A DNA stretch of 64,000 nt, taken from assembly GCF_006346315.1 (NCBI RefSeq), contig NZ_VDMR01000001.1, positions 806,001 through 870,000 on the forward strand. Reading direction: 5' to 3'. A program made the position numbers and the translations under genes. The stretch comes from Nocardioides litoris. GTDB lineage: Bacteria; Actinomycetota; Actinomycetes; Propionibacteriales; Nocardioidaceae. Of this stretch, positions 19,826-27,729 are shown piece by piece. The notes below the pieces were generated by a model, which saw nothing but the letters and a program-made list of their open reading frames with translations, was not told the origin of the DNA and made no database searches. Positions within the stretch are counted from its first letter, which is position 1. Each line of letters starts with the position of its first letter.

Positions 19826-20992
19826 TCAGCGGCCGATGAGCTGGCGCGCCATGACGAGGCGCTGGACCTGGTTGGTGCCCTCGTAGATCTGGGTGATCTT
19901 GGCGTCGCGCATCATCCGCTCGGCCGCGAAGTCCTGGGTGTAGCCGGCGCCGCCGAGCAGCTGGACGGCGTCGACGGTGATCTCCATGGCCACGTCGGAG
20001 GCGTAGCACTTCGCAGCGGCGCCGAAGAAGGACAGGTCGGCGTCGTCGCGCTCGGACTTGGCGGCGGCGACGTAGGTCATCTGGCGCGCGGTCTCGAGCT
20101 TCATGGCCATGTCGGCGAGCATGAACTGGATGCCCTGGAAGTCGGCGATCCGCTTGCCGAACTGCTGGCGCTCCTTGACGTAGTCCAGGGCGAGGTCGAG
20201 CGCACCCTGGGCGATGCCGACGGCCTGGGCGCCGATGGTGACGCGGGTGTGGTCGAGGGTGCGCAGGGCCAGCTTGAGGCCGCTGCCGGGCTCGCCGATG
20301 ATGCGGTCGCCGGGGATGCGCACGTTGTCCATGAGCAGCTCGCGGGTGGGGGAGCCCTTGATGCCGAGCTTGCGCTCCTTGGTGCCGAAGCCGAAGCCCT
20401 CGTCGGACTTCTCGACCACGAACGCGCTCACGCCCTTGCCGCGGCCCGCGTCGGGGTCGGAGACGGCCAGCACGGTGTAGAACTCCGACTCACCGGCGTT
20501 GGTGATCCACGCCTTGGTGCCGTTGAGCACCCAGTCGTCGCCGTCGCGGGTGGCCCGGGCGCGCATGGAGGCGGTGTCGGAGCCGGCCTCGCGCTCGGAG
20601 AGGCCGTAGGAGAAGCCCTCGCCGGCGGCCAGGCGGGGCAGGTAGCGGCGCTTGAGGTCGTCGTCGCCGCCGAGCATGACCGGCATCGAGCCGAGCTTGT
20701 TGACCGCCGGGATGAGGGAGGACGACGCGCAGCCGCGGGCGACCTCCTCGATGACGATGCAGGTGGCCAGCGCGTCGGCGCCGACGCCGTCGTACTCCTC
20801 GGGCACGTGCGGGGCGTGGAAGTCGGACGCGACGAGGGCGTCGTGCGCCTCGCGCGGGTAGCGGGCCTGCTCGTCGACCTCGGCGGCGTACGGCGTCACC
20901 TTGTCGGCGACGAGGTCGCGCACCGCGGCGCGGAGCTCCTCGTGGTCGTCGGTGGTGCGGAACAGGTCGAACGTGCTGCCGGAGCCGGTCAT
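19826..20992 (-). CDS. Acyl-CoA dehydrogenase
   Basis: FAD-dependent alpha,beta-dehydrogenation of acyl-CoA in beta-oxidation or amino acid catabolism; 388 residues, the usual length. FAD/substrate motifs are YGLSEREAGSD and WITNAG; the C-terminal helices contain QQFGKRIADFQGIQF, and the catalytic Glu is in IYEGTNQVQRLVMARQLIG. That Glu position is the one used by short-chain, isobutyryl and 2-methylbutyryl enzymes, but specificity cannot be set from sequence reading alone. Divergent from a TetR gene with a palindrome between them, so probably TetR-controlled. Confidence 0.93.
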   Translation of the reverse strand: MTGSGSTFDLFRTTDDHEELRAAVRDLVADKVTPYAAEVDEQARYPREAHDALVASDFHAPHVPEEYDGVGADALATCIVIEEVARGCASSSLIPAVNKLGSMPVMLGGDDDLKRRYLPRLAAGEGFSYGLSEREAGSDTASMRARATRDGDDWVLNGTKAWITNAGESEFYTVLAVSDPDAGRGKGVSAFVVEKSDEGFGFGTKERKLGIKGSPTRELLMDNVRIPGDRIIGEPGSGLKLALRTLDHTRVTIGAQAVGIAQGALDLALDYVKERQQFGKRIADFQGIQFMLADMAMKLETARQMTYVAAAKSERDDADLSFFGAAAKCYASDVAMEITVDAVQLLGGAGYTQDFAAERMMRDAKITQIYEGTNQVQRLVMARQLIGR

Positions 20993-21003
20993 GTCTCCAC
21001 CCC

Positions 21004-21039
21004 TGAGACTCGGTATCGTCTGGACGCGACCCAGTCTCA
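21004..21039. promoter_or_regulatory. Candidate TetR operator between acyl-CoA dehydrogenase and tetR
   Basis: TGAGACT (21004-21010) and AGTCTCA (21033-21039) are perfect arms, extended imperfectly inward (CGGT/ACCC). TATCGT at 21014-21019, a possible -10, lies within the dyad. Placement in the 70-base divergent region supports control of both genes. Confidence 0.6.
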
Positions 21040-21062
21040 CACGACCGCCGGGAGATCCCAAG

Positions 21063-21728
21063 ATGACGACGCGCGAGCGCATGGTCGAGGCGGCGTTCGC
21101 CCTCTTCGACGAGCAGGGGTACGACGCCACGACGGTCGAGCAGGTCGTCGAGCGCGCCGGGGTCAGCCGGTCGACGTTCTTCCGGGCCTTCGGGTCGAAG
21201 GAGGACGTGATCTTCCCGCGGCACGACGAGCTGCAGGGCCGCATCGAGGCCCGGCTGGCCACCGGCACGGCCGCCACGGTGCGGCTGGCGGTCACCGAGG
21301 CGGCCCGGCTGGTGCTCGAGCACTACGTGGCGGAGGGCGCGCTGGCGCACCGGCGCTACGCCCTGACCCGGACCGTGCCGGCCCTGCGCGACCGGGAGGT
21401 CGCCGGGCTGCTGGGCTACCAGCGGCTCTTCCGCGACCGGCTGCGCGAGTGGCTGCCCGGCCCGGCGGCCGACCTGCACGCCGAGCTGCTCGCCGCGGCG
21501 GTGGTGACCGCGCACAACGTGGTGCTGCGCCGGTGGCTGCGCGGCGACGCCGCGGACCCGTTCCCGGAGTTCGAGGACGCGATGGAGGCCGTCTTCGCCA
21601 TGACCACGACCTGGACGCACGACGACGGCGGCGCGCCTGCGCGCACCGCCGTCGTCGTGGTGGCCACCGACCGCCCGGCCGGCGAGGTGGCCGCGCTCGT
21701 GGAGCGCGCCCTGGGAGCGGGGGACTAG
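21063..21728 (+). CDS. TetR family regulator
   Basis: 221 residues. The N-terminal HTH (about 5-50) includes MVEAAFALFDEQGYDATTV and VVERAGVSRSTFFRAFGSKE; the C-terminal part is a helical ligand domain. FFRAFGSKEDV is typical of regulators near acyl-CoA metabolism genes. Divergent from the acyl-CoA dehydrogenase, so an acyl-CoA-responsive repressor is a reasonable inference. The ATG follows a GGGAGA site. Its TAG stop shares the palindrome CTAG with the stop of the convergent wrbA gene. Confidence 0.88.
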   Translation: MTTRERMVEAAFALFDEQGYDATTVEQVVERAGVSRSTFFRAFGSKEDVIFPRHDELQGRIEARLATGTAATVRLAVTEAARLVLEHYVAEGALAHRRYALTRTVPALRDREVAGLLGYQRLFRDRLREWLPGPAADLHAELLAAAVVTAHNVVLRRWLRGDAADPFPEFEDAMEAVFAMTTTWTHDDGGAPARTAVVVVATDRPAGEVAALVERALGAGD

Positions 21729-22318
21729 CCGGCGAGCCGGCCCGCGATCGTGACCACGCGGGTGGCCAGGTGGTCCAGGGCCGCGTTGTCGTCGTCGGAC
21801 AGGCCGCCACCGCCGCCGGTCACGACGCCGACGCCGTAGGGGTTGCCGTCGTTGAACTTCACCGCGTCGGTGTAGCCCGGCGGGACGATGATGCCGCCGA
21901 AGTGGGCGAACGTGGTGTTGAGCGCCTCCAGGGTCGTCTCCTGGCCGCCGTGCTTGGTCTGGCTGGAGGTGAACGCGGCGTACACCTTGTCGGCGAGCTT
22001 GCCCTCCTGCCACAGCGGGCCGAGGGTGTCGATGAACGACTGCAGCTGGCTGGTGATGTGGCCGTAGCGCGTGCCCGACCCCATGATCACGGCGTCGGCC
22101 CAGTCCATGTCGTCGGTGGTGGCCTCGGGCTCGTCGGCCACGCTGGCGAGGTGGGCGGCCCAGGCGTCGACGCTCTGGACGACCTCCTGGGGCGCGGTCT
22201 CCCGCACGCGGCGACGGCGCACCTCGGCGCCCGCGGCCTGCGCGGCCTGCTCGAGGCGGGTCGCCATGGCGTGACCCGTGCCGAAACCGGAGTAGTAGAT
22301 GATCGCGAGCTTGGTCAT
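21725..22318 (-). CDS. wrbA: NAD(P)H:quinone oxidoreductase, WrbA/flavodoxin family
   Basis: FMN-dependent two-electron quinone reductase, 197 residues, the usual WrbA size. The FMN-phosphate loop is IIYYSGFGTGHAMA near the N-terminus; the isoalloxazine loops are GSGTRYGHITSQLQSF and SSQTKHGGQETT; the C-terminal VPPGYTD and YGVGVVTGGGG are also WrbA hallmarks. Two-electron reduction avoids semiquinone formation. It has a TACGGT -10 box 7 bases before its ATG, so its mRNA is probably leaderless. It overlaps the convergent TetR stop. Confidence 0.92.
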   Translation of the reverse strand: MTKLAIIYYSGFGTGHAMATRLEQAAQAAGAEVRRRRVRETAPQEVVQSVDAWAAHLASVADEPEATTDDMDWADAVIMGSGTRYGHITSQLQSFIDTLGPLWQEGKLADKVYAAFTSSQTKHGGQETTLEALNTTFAHFGGIIVPPGYTDAVKFNDGNPYGVGVVTGGGGGLSDDDNAALDHLATRVVTIAGRLAG

Positions 22319-22325
22319 GGACCCG

Positions 22326-22331
22326 ACCGTA
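22326..22331 (-). promoter_or_regulatory. Leaderless -10 element of wrbA
   Basis: TACGGT on the minus strand, 7 bases before the wrbA ATG, with no Shine-Dalgarno sequence between. Confidence 0.5.
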
Positions 22332-22360
22332 GACGAGGTCGGTGAAATCTCAACCACCCG

Positions 22361-23077
22361 TCAGGAGGTGGGGCCGAACTGCTCGACCCGGACCCGGTCC
22401 AACCGCACTCCCGACTCGCCCAGCAGCCGGGTCGCGAAGGTCGCGAACCCCGCCGAGCCGCACACGTACGCCGCCTCGACCGGTCCCGAGCGCGCCACCA
22501 GGTCCTCGACGAGCTCGCCGACCTCCTCGGGGTACGGCGGCGCGGCGACCCGGCTCCCGAGGTTCTCGCGCGTGGTGAACACCGACGCCCCGGCGGCCAG
22601 CAGCTCCTCGGCGTAGGGCAGGGCGTCGAGCGTCTTGCCGACCGCGACGACCCGCAGCCGGTCGGCGGTGCCGGTGCGGGCGGCGTACCGCAGCATCGCG
22701 ACGAGGGGCACCACGCCCGAGCCGCCGCCGACCGCGACCGCGGTGGTGGAGCCGTCCCAGGTGAACCAGCCGCCGAGCGGGCCGCGCACCTCGAGCACGT
22801 CGCCCGGCTCGAGGACGTCGTGCACGTGGCCCGACACCTCGCCGTCGGGCATCCGCTCGACCATGAGCTCCACGAGCGGGTCGGCCGGGTCGGAGGCGAC
22901 GGAGTAGGAGCGCTGCGCGGTGTAGTCGTCGGGGGCCCGCAGGCGCACGACGTAGTGCTGACCGGGGAGTCCCTCCTCGCGGCCGTCGACGTCCAGCCGC
23001 ACCCGGGCCAGGCGGCCGTCGGGGCGGTCGACCTCGACGACGGTGGCGGTGGTCCAGGGGGTCGAGGGGCCGGTCAC
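22361..23077 (-). CDS. FAD-binding oxidoreductase (ferredoxin-NADP reductase fold)
   Basis: 238 residues: FAD domain with RSYSVASDP, then NAD(P) domain with GGGSGVVPLVAML and the C-terminal YVCGSAGFATFATRLL. There is no 2Fe-2S domain, so it needs a separate electron partner. It overlaps by 4 bases (GTGA) with the molybdoenzyme gene upstream and very probably serves as its electron-transfer partner, a pairing repeated across actinobacteria. Whether electrons flow to or from NAD(P)H in vivo is unknown. Confidence 0.87.
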   Translation of the reverse strand: MTGPSTPWTTATVVEVDRPDGRLARVRLDVDGREEGLPGQHYVVRLRAPDDYTAQRSYSVASDPADPLVELMVERMPDGEVSGHVHDVLEPGDVLEVRGPLGGWFTWDGSTTAVAVGGGSGVVPLVAMLRYAARTGTADRLRVVAVGKTLDALPYAEELLAAGASVFTTRENLGSRVAAPPYPEEVGELVEDLVARSGPVEAAYVCGSAGFATFATRLLGESGVRLDRVRVEQFGPTS

Positions 23078-23694
23078 GGGTCGCCCTGGTAGCGCTGCTC
23101 CAGCCAGGGGTCGCCGCGGTCGTGGTAGCCGTGGGTCTCCCAGAACCCCGGCCGGTCGACGTCGGTGAGCTCGATGCGCTCGACCCACTTGGCCGACTTC
23201 CAGAAGTACAGGTGCGGCACGAGCAGCCGCAGCGGGCCGCCGTGCTCGTCGGAGAGCGGCTTGCCGTCGGCCTCCCACACGACCCAGGCGCGACCGTCGG
23301 TGACGTCGGCGAGCGGCAGGTTGGTGGCGTAGCCGGTGGTCGAGTGCGCGACCACGTACGCCGCCTCGGGCCCCGGCCCGGCCGCCTCCAGGAGCACGTC
23401 GAGCGAGACGCCGCGGAAGGAGGTGTCGAAGCGGCTCCACGTGGTCACGCAGTGGATGTCGCCCTCGTACGCCGAGCCGGGCAGCTCGTGCAGCTGCTGC
23501 CACGACCACGTCGTCGGGGTCTCGACGAGACCGTCGACGGTGATCGAGCACTGCTCGGGGACGAGGTGGGGCGTGGCCTCGGCGGTCAGGGTCGGCCACT
23601 CGCGGCCGACGTCGTACTGGCCGGGGGGCAGGCGGTCGGCGCGGCCGGCCTGCTCGGCGCGGCGCTTGCCGGTGAAGCCTCGGGTGACGGGCAC
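23074..23694 (-). CDS. Sulfite-oxidase-like molybdopterin oxidoreductase
   Basis: 206 residues covering the SUOX molybdopterin domain alone. The Mo-ligating Cys is in GDIHCVTTWSRFDT (about 97-110); GVSLDVLL, VVAHSTTGYATNLPL and the C-terminal WKSAKWVERIEL segment are family landmarks. No heme or dimerisation domain, and no Tat signal, so a cytoplasmic enzyme distinct from MsrP/YedY exported reductases. It forms an operon with the FAD reductase at 22361. Substrate unknown; oxidised-sulfur compounds or N-oxides are possibilities by analogy only. Confidence 0.88.
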   Translation of the reverse strand: MPVTRGFTGKRRAEQAGRADRLPPGQYDVGREWPTLTAEATPHLVPEQCSITVDGLVETPTTWSWQQLHELPGSAYEGDIHCVTTWSRFDTSFRGVSLDVLLEAAGPGPEAAYVVAHSTTGYATNLPLADVTDGRAWVVWEADGKPLSDEHGGPLRLLVPHLYFWKSAKWVERIELTDVDRPGFWETHGYHDRGDPWLEQRYQGDP

Positions 23695-23810
23695 CCGGCC
23701 ATCATGCCGGGCGCCCCGTCGTGGGGTCGGCGGGACGTCATCCGAGCCGGCGGCCGGAGCAGCCGCCCCGCATGTCGCACACCCGCCGCACCCACGGCGA
23801 GGCCCGAGGA

Positions 23811-24197
23811 TCAGCGCACGATGCGCAGCGCGCAGCCGCCGGACGTGCCGACCTTGTTGACGCGCAGGACGAAGCGGTCGGTACCGCGGGTGTCGCGGCG
23901 CTCGCGGTCGACCCCGTCGACGTCACCGTCGGAGTCGGCACGGCGGACGACGTTGGCCAGGGTGCGGCCGTCCTGCTTGAGGACGATGCGCCACTGGCTG
24001 CCGGGGCGGGCGTCGTCGATGTCGGTGTCGATCTCGTAGCGGCCGTCGTCCTTCTCGACCTCGAGCTTGAACGTGGCGCCGTCGCAGCGGCCCGACTTCT
24101 CCGCGGCCTGGGCGGGGGCGGCGGTGAGGACGGCGAGCGGGGTCGCGACGAGGGCGGTGGCGGCGAGGGTGGCGGCGGTGGTGCGCAGCGGGTTCAT
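23811..24197 (-). CDS. Small secreted protein of unknown function
   Basis: 128 residues. The signal peptide (MNPLRTTAATLAATALVATP, cleavage near AQAAEK) precedes a 95-residue mature domain rich in Asp/Arg with two Cys (GRCDG and GGCALRI) placed to bridge the two ends. LEVEKDDGRYEIDTDID and WRIVLKQDGRTL suggest a beta-sandwich. No family recognised. ATG 24197 is chosen over 24233 because it begins the signal peptide correctly. Confidence 0.65.
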   Translation of the reverse strand: MNPLRTTAATLAATALVATPLAVLTAAPAQAAEKSGRCDGATFKLEVEKDDGRYEIDTDIDDARPGSQWRIVLKQDGRTLANVVRRADSDGDVDGVDRERRDTRGTDRFVLRVNKVGTSGGCALRIVR

Positions 24198-24271
24198 GCC
24201 GAGGACACTCGCGGTCGTCGGTGAGGTGGGCATGAGCCGGTGGTGAAGGAGTTCTCACCGAGGTGGGGCCC

Positions 24272-24277
24272 TAGGCT
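24272..24277 (+). promoter_or_regulatory. Leaderless -10 element of gatCAB
   Basis: TAGGCT is followed by exactly 7 bases and the gatC ATG at 24285. No Shine-Dalgarno sequence. Confidence 0.6.
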
Positions 24278-24284
24278 GGCGCCC

Positions 24285-24584
24285 ATGCCTGAGATCACCC
24301 GAGACGAGGTCGCCCACCTGGCGACGCTCGCCCGGATCGACCTGGACGACGCCGAGCTCGACCACCTCGCGCCCCAGCTGTCGGTCATCCTCGAGTCCGT
24401 GGCCTCGATCAGCGGCGTGGCCGGCGACGACGTCCCGCCGACGTCGCACGCGCTGCCGCTGACCAACGTCTTCCGCGACGACGTCGTCGTGCCGGGCCTG
24501 ACGCCCGAGCAGGCGCTGTCGGGCGCGCCGCGCGCGGAGCAGCAGCGCTTCGCGGTGCCGCGGATCCTGGGGGACGAGCAGTGA
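24285..24584 (+). CDS. gatC: Asp/Glu-tRNA(Asn/Gln) amidotransferase subunit C
   Basis: 99-residue stabilising subunit of GatCAB, which amidates misacylated Glu-tRNA(Gln) and Asp-tRNA(Asn). The N-terminus [20 protein letters not shown] and the C-terminal [12 protein letters not shown] are family signatures. First gene of the gatC-gatA-gatB operon; gatA overlaps by 4 bases. Apparently translated from a leaderless transcript. Confidence 0.96.
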   Translation: MPEITRDEVAHLATLARIDLDDAELDHLAPQLSVILESVASISGVAGDDVPPTSHALPLTNVFRDDVVVPGLTPEQALSGAPRAEQQRFAVPRILGDEQ

Positions 24585-26116
24585 GCGCCGACCTGACCCG
24601 TCGTACGGCGGCCGAGCTGGCCGACGACCTCGCCTCCGGCGCCACGACCTCGGTCGCGCTGACCCAGGCCCACCTCGATCGCATCGCCGCGGTCGACGGC
24701 GCCGTGCACGCGTTCCTGCACGTCGACGCCGAGGGCGCGCTGGCCCAGGCCGCCGCCTCCGACGAGCGCCGCGCCGAGGGCGCGACCCGCTCCGCGCTCG
24801 ACGGCGTGCCGATCGCGGTCAAGGACGTCCTGGCCACCGAGGGCCTGCCGACCACGTGCGGCTCGAAGATCCTCGAGGGCTGGCTGCCGCCGTACGACGC
24901 CACCGTGGTCGCCAAGGTCAAGGCCGCCGGCCTGCCGATCCTGGGCAAGACCAACATGGACGAGTTCGCCATGGGCTCCTCCACCGAGCACTCGGCGTAC
25001 GGCGCCACGCACAACCCCTGGGACCTCGACCGCATCCCGGGCGGCTCGGGGGGCGGCTCGGCCGCCGCGGTGGCCGCCTTCGAGGCGCCGCTGGCCCTGG
25101 GCACCGACACCGGCGGCTCGATCCGCCAGCCCGGCGCGGTCACCGGCACGGTGGGCGTGAAGCCGACCTACGGCGGCGTCTCGCGCTACGGCCTCGTGGC
25201 GCTGGCCAACTCCCTCGACCAGGTCGGCCCGGTCACCCGCACCGTGCTCGACTCCGCGCTGCTGCACGAGCTCATCGGCGGCCACGACCCGCGCGACTCG
25301 ACCTCGGTCGACCAGCCGCTGCCGAGCCTCGTCGAGGCGGCCCGCCGGGGCGCGACCGGCGACCTGTCCGGCGTGCGCATCGGCGTCGTCAAGGAGCTCG
25401 CCGGCGAGGGCTGGCAGCCGGGCGTGATGGCGCGGTTCACCGAGGCCGTCGACCTCATGGTCGGCGCGGGCGCCGAGGTCGTCGAGGTCTCGTGCCCGAC
25501 GTTCGTGCACGCGCTCGCCACCTACTACCTCATCCTCCCGGCCGAGGCCTCCAGCAACCTGGCCAAGTTCGACGCCATGCGCTACGGCCTGCGCGTGCTG
25601 CCCGAGGGCGTCGCCTCCCCGTCGGCCGAGGAGGTCATGCGGGCCACCCGCGACGCCGGGTTCGGCGACGAGGTCAAGCGCCGCATCATCCTCGGCACCT
25701 ACGCCCTGTCCAGCGGCTACTACGACGCCTACTACGGGCAGGCCCAGAAGGTCCGCACCCTCATCACCCGCGACTTCGACGCCGCGTTCGCCCAGGCCGA
25801 CGTGCTGGTCTCGCCGACCGCGCCGACCACGGCGTTCAAGCTGGGGGAGAAGCTCGACGACCCGCTGGCGATGTACCTCAACGACCTCGCCACCATCCCG
25901 GCCAACCTGGCCGGCGTCCCCGGCATCTCGGTGCCCAGCGGCCTGGCCGACGAGGACGGCCTGCCCGCCGGCCTGCAGGTGCTGGCCCCCGCGCTCGCCG
26001 ACGACCGCGTCTACCGGGTGGGCGCCGCCGCCGAGACCCTGCTGACCTCGACGTGGGGCGGGTCGCTGCTCGACCGCGCCCCCGACCTCTCCACCGGCTC
26101 GGAAGGACCCCGCTGA
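24581..26116 (+). CDS. gatA: Asp/Glu-tRNA(Asn/Gln) amidotransferase subunit A
   Basis: 511-residue amidase subunit that hydrolyses glutamine and channels ammonia to GatB. The amidase-signature catalytic triad is visible: Lys in [10 protein letters not shown] (about 80), the two Ser in [12 protein letters not shown] and [13 protein letters not shown] (about 155-190). [14 protein letters not shown] is a further conserved stretch. The GTG start overlaps gatC as GTGA, and the stop overlaps the gatB ATG by one base, so the three subunits are translationally coupled. Confidence 0.97.
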   Translation: MSADLTRRTAAELADDLASGATTSVALTQAHLDRIAAVDGAVHAFLHVDAEGALAQAAASDERRAEGATRSALDGVPIAVKDVLATEGLPTTCGSKILEGWLPPYDATVVAKVKAAGLPILGKTNMDEFAMGSSTEHSAYGATHNPWDLDRIPGGSGGGSAAAVAAFEAPLALGTDTGGSIRQPGAVTGTVGVKPTYGGVSRYGLVALANSLDQVGPVTRTVLDSALLHELIGGHDPRDSTSVDQPLPSLVEAARRGATGDLSGVRIGVVKELAGEGWQPGVMARFTEAVDLMVGAGAEVVEVSCPTFVHALATYYLILPAEASSNLAKFDAMRYGLRVLPEGVASPSAEEVMRATRDAGFGDEVKRRIILGTYALSSGYYDAYYGQAQKVRTLITRDFDAAFAQADVLVSPTAPTTAFKLGEKLDDPLAMYLNDLATIPANLAGVPGISVPSGLADEDGLPAGLQVLAPALADDRVYRVGAAAETLLTSTWGGSLLDRAPDLSTGSEGPR

Positions 26117-27609
26117 TGGCCACCGCCCTGGTCGACTTCGACACCGTCCTGGCGACGTACGACCCCGCGCTCGGGCTCGAGGTGCACGTCGAGCTCAACA
26201 CCGCCACCAAGATGTTCTGCGGCTGCCCCGCGGTCTTCGGCGGCGAGCCCAACAGCCAGGTCTGCCCGACCTGCCTCGGCCTGCCCGGCGCGATGCCGGT
26301 CGTCAACGGCAAGGCCGTGGAGTCGGCGATCCGCATCGGCCTGGCCCTCAACTGCTCGATCGCCGAGTGGTGCCGCTTCGCCCGGAAGAACTACTTCTAC
26401 CCGGACATGCCGAAGAACTTCCAGACCTCCCAGTACGACGAGCCGATCGCCTTCGACGGGTGGATGGACGTCGACGTCGACGGCGAGACGTTCCGCGTCG
26501 AGATCGAGCGCGCCCACATGGAGGAGGACACCGGCAAGTCGCTGCACGTCGGCGGCGCCACCGGCCGCATCCACGGCGCCGACTACTCGCTGGTCGACTA
26601 CAACCGCGCCGGCATCCCGCTCATCGAGATCGTCACCCGGCCGATCGTCGGCGCGGGGGAGAAGGCGCCGCTGGTCGCCCGCGCGTACGTCCAGCAGCTG
26701 CGCGACCTGATCCTCGCCCTCGGCGTCTCCGAGGCCCGGATGGACCAGGGCAACCTGCGCGCCGACGTCAACCTCTCGCTCTCGCCCAAGGGCTCCGGCG
26801 TGCTCGGCACCCGCACCGAGACCAAGAACGTCAACTCGTTCCGCTCCGTCGAGCGGGCCGTGCGCTTCGAGATGCAGCGGCACGCCGCGGTGCTCGACCA
26901 GGGCGGCTCGATCCTGCAGGAGACCCGCCACTGGCACGAGGACACCGGCCGCACCACCTCGGGCCGCGAGAAGTCCGACGCCGAGGACTACCGCTACTTC
27001 CCTGAGCCCGACCTGGTGCCCGTCGCGCCGTCGCGGGAGTGGGTCGAGGAGCTGCGCGGCACCCTGCCGGAGAACCCCACCACCAAGCGCGCCCGCCTCC
27101 AGGGCGACTGGGGCTTCACCGACCTCGAGATGCGCGACGTGGTCGCGGCCGGCGCCCTGCTCCCCATCGAGCAGACCGTCGCCGCCGGCGCGCCGCCCCA
27201 GGCCGCCCGCAAGTGGTGGGTCGCCGAGCTGGCCCGGCGCGCCAACGACGCCGGTGTCGAGCTGGCCGAGGTCGGCGTCACCCCCGAGCAGGTCGCGGCC
27301 GTCCAGGCGCTCGTCGACGCCGGCACCATCAACGACAAGCTGGCCCGCCAGGTCTTCGACGGCCTGCAGGCCGGCGAGGGCACACCCGGGGAGATCGTGG
27401 CCGCCCGCGGCCTGGCCGTCGTCAGCGACGACGGCGCCCTCGGCGCGGCCGTCGACAAGGCGATCGAGGCCAACCCCGACGTCGCCCAGAAGATCCGCGA
27501 CGGCAAGCACGCCGCCGCCGGTGCCCTCATCGGTGCGGTGATGAAGGAAATGCGCGGCCAGGCCGACGCGGGTCGGGTGCGCGAGCTGGTGCTTGAGAAG
27601 CTGGCCTGA
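26116..27609 (+). CDS. gatB: Asp/Glu-tRNA(Asn/Gln) amidotransferase subunit B
   Basis: 497 residues. It phosphorylates the tRNA-bound Glu/Asp side chain and transfers ammonia to it. N-terminal [10 protein letters not shown], zinc Cys motifs CGCP and CPTC (about 35-60), the kinase core HMEEDTGKS and [13 protein letters not shown], and a C-terminal YqeY-like helical tRNA-binding domain ([13 protein letters not shown]). The complex implies that this organism makes Gln-tRNA, and possibly Asn-tRNA, by the indirect route. A 94-bp nested palindrome follows the stop. Confidence 0.97.
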   Translation: MATALVDFDTVLATYDPALGLEVHVELNTATKMFCGCPAVFGGEPNSQVCPTCLGLPGAMPVVNGKAVESAIRIGLALNCSIAEWCRFARKNYFYPDMPKNFQTSQYDEPIAFDGWMDVDVDGETFRVEIERAHMEEDTGKSLHVGGATGRIHGADYSLVDYNRAGIPLIEIVTRPIVGAGEKAPLVARAYVQQLRDLILALGVSEARMDQGNLRADVNLSLSPKGSGVLGTRTETKNVNSFRSVERAVRFEMQRHAAVLDQGGSILQETRHWHEDTGRTTSGREKSDAEDYRYFPEPDLVPVAPSREWVEELRGTLPENPTTKRARLQGDWGFTDLEMRDVVAAGALLPIEQTVAAGAPPQAARKWWVAELARRANDAGVELAEVGVTPEQVAAVQALVDAGTINDKLARQVFDGLQAGEGTPGEIVAARGLAVVSDDGALGAAVDKAIEANPDVAQKIRDGKHAAAGALIGAVMKEMRGQADAGRVRELVLEKLA

Positions 27610-27616
27610 GCCGAGC

Positions 27617-27710
27617 GGCAAAATCTCCGGTTAACTGGAGATTCTCCCACTTCTGGTGGGGAACTCCCCACCAGAAGTGGCAGTTTCTCCGCTTAACCGG
27701 AGGTTTTGCC
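27617..27710. repeat. 94-bp nested palindromic element, copy 2
   Basis: The inner perfect palindrome has 16-base arms CCACTTCTGGTGGGGA and TCCCCACCAGAAGTGG around AC (27647-27680). It is embedded in imperfect 30-base outer arms (27617-27646 with 27681-27710) about the same centre; each outer arm contains its own small dyad around GGTTAACTGG or CTTAACCGG. The core matches copy 1 at 7472-7509. It lies between convergent genes gatB and the acyl-CoA synthetase. Confidence 0.85.
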
Positions 27711-27729
27711 ACCAGCGCCCCAGTCACCC

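Noticed and set aside
24240..24284. Longer GatC starting at 24240
   Set aside because: The additional residues are not GatC-like, and a TAGGCT -10 box lies 7 bases before the ATG at 24285.
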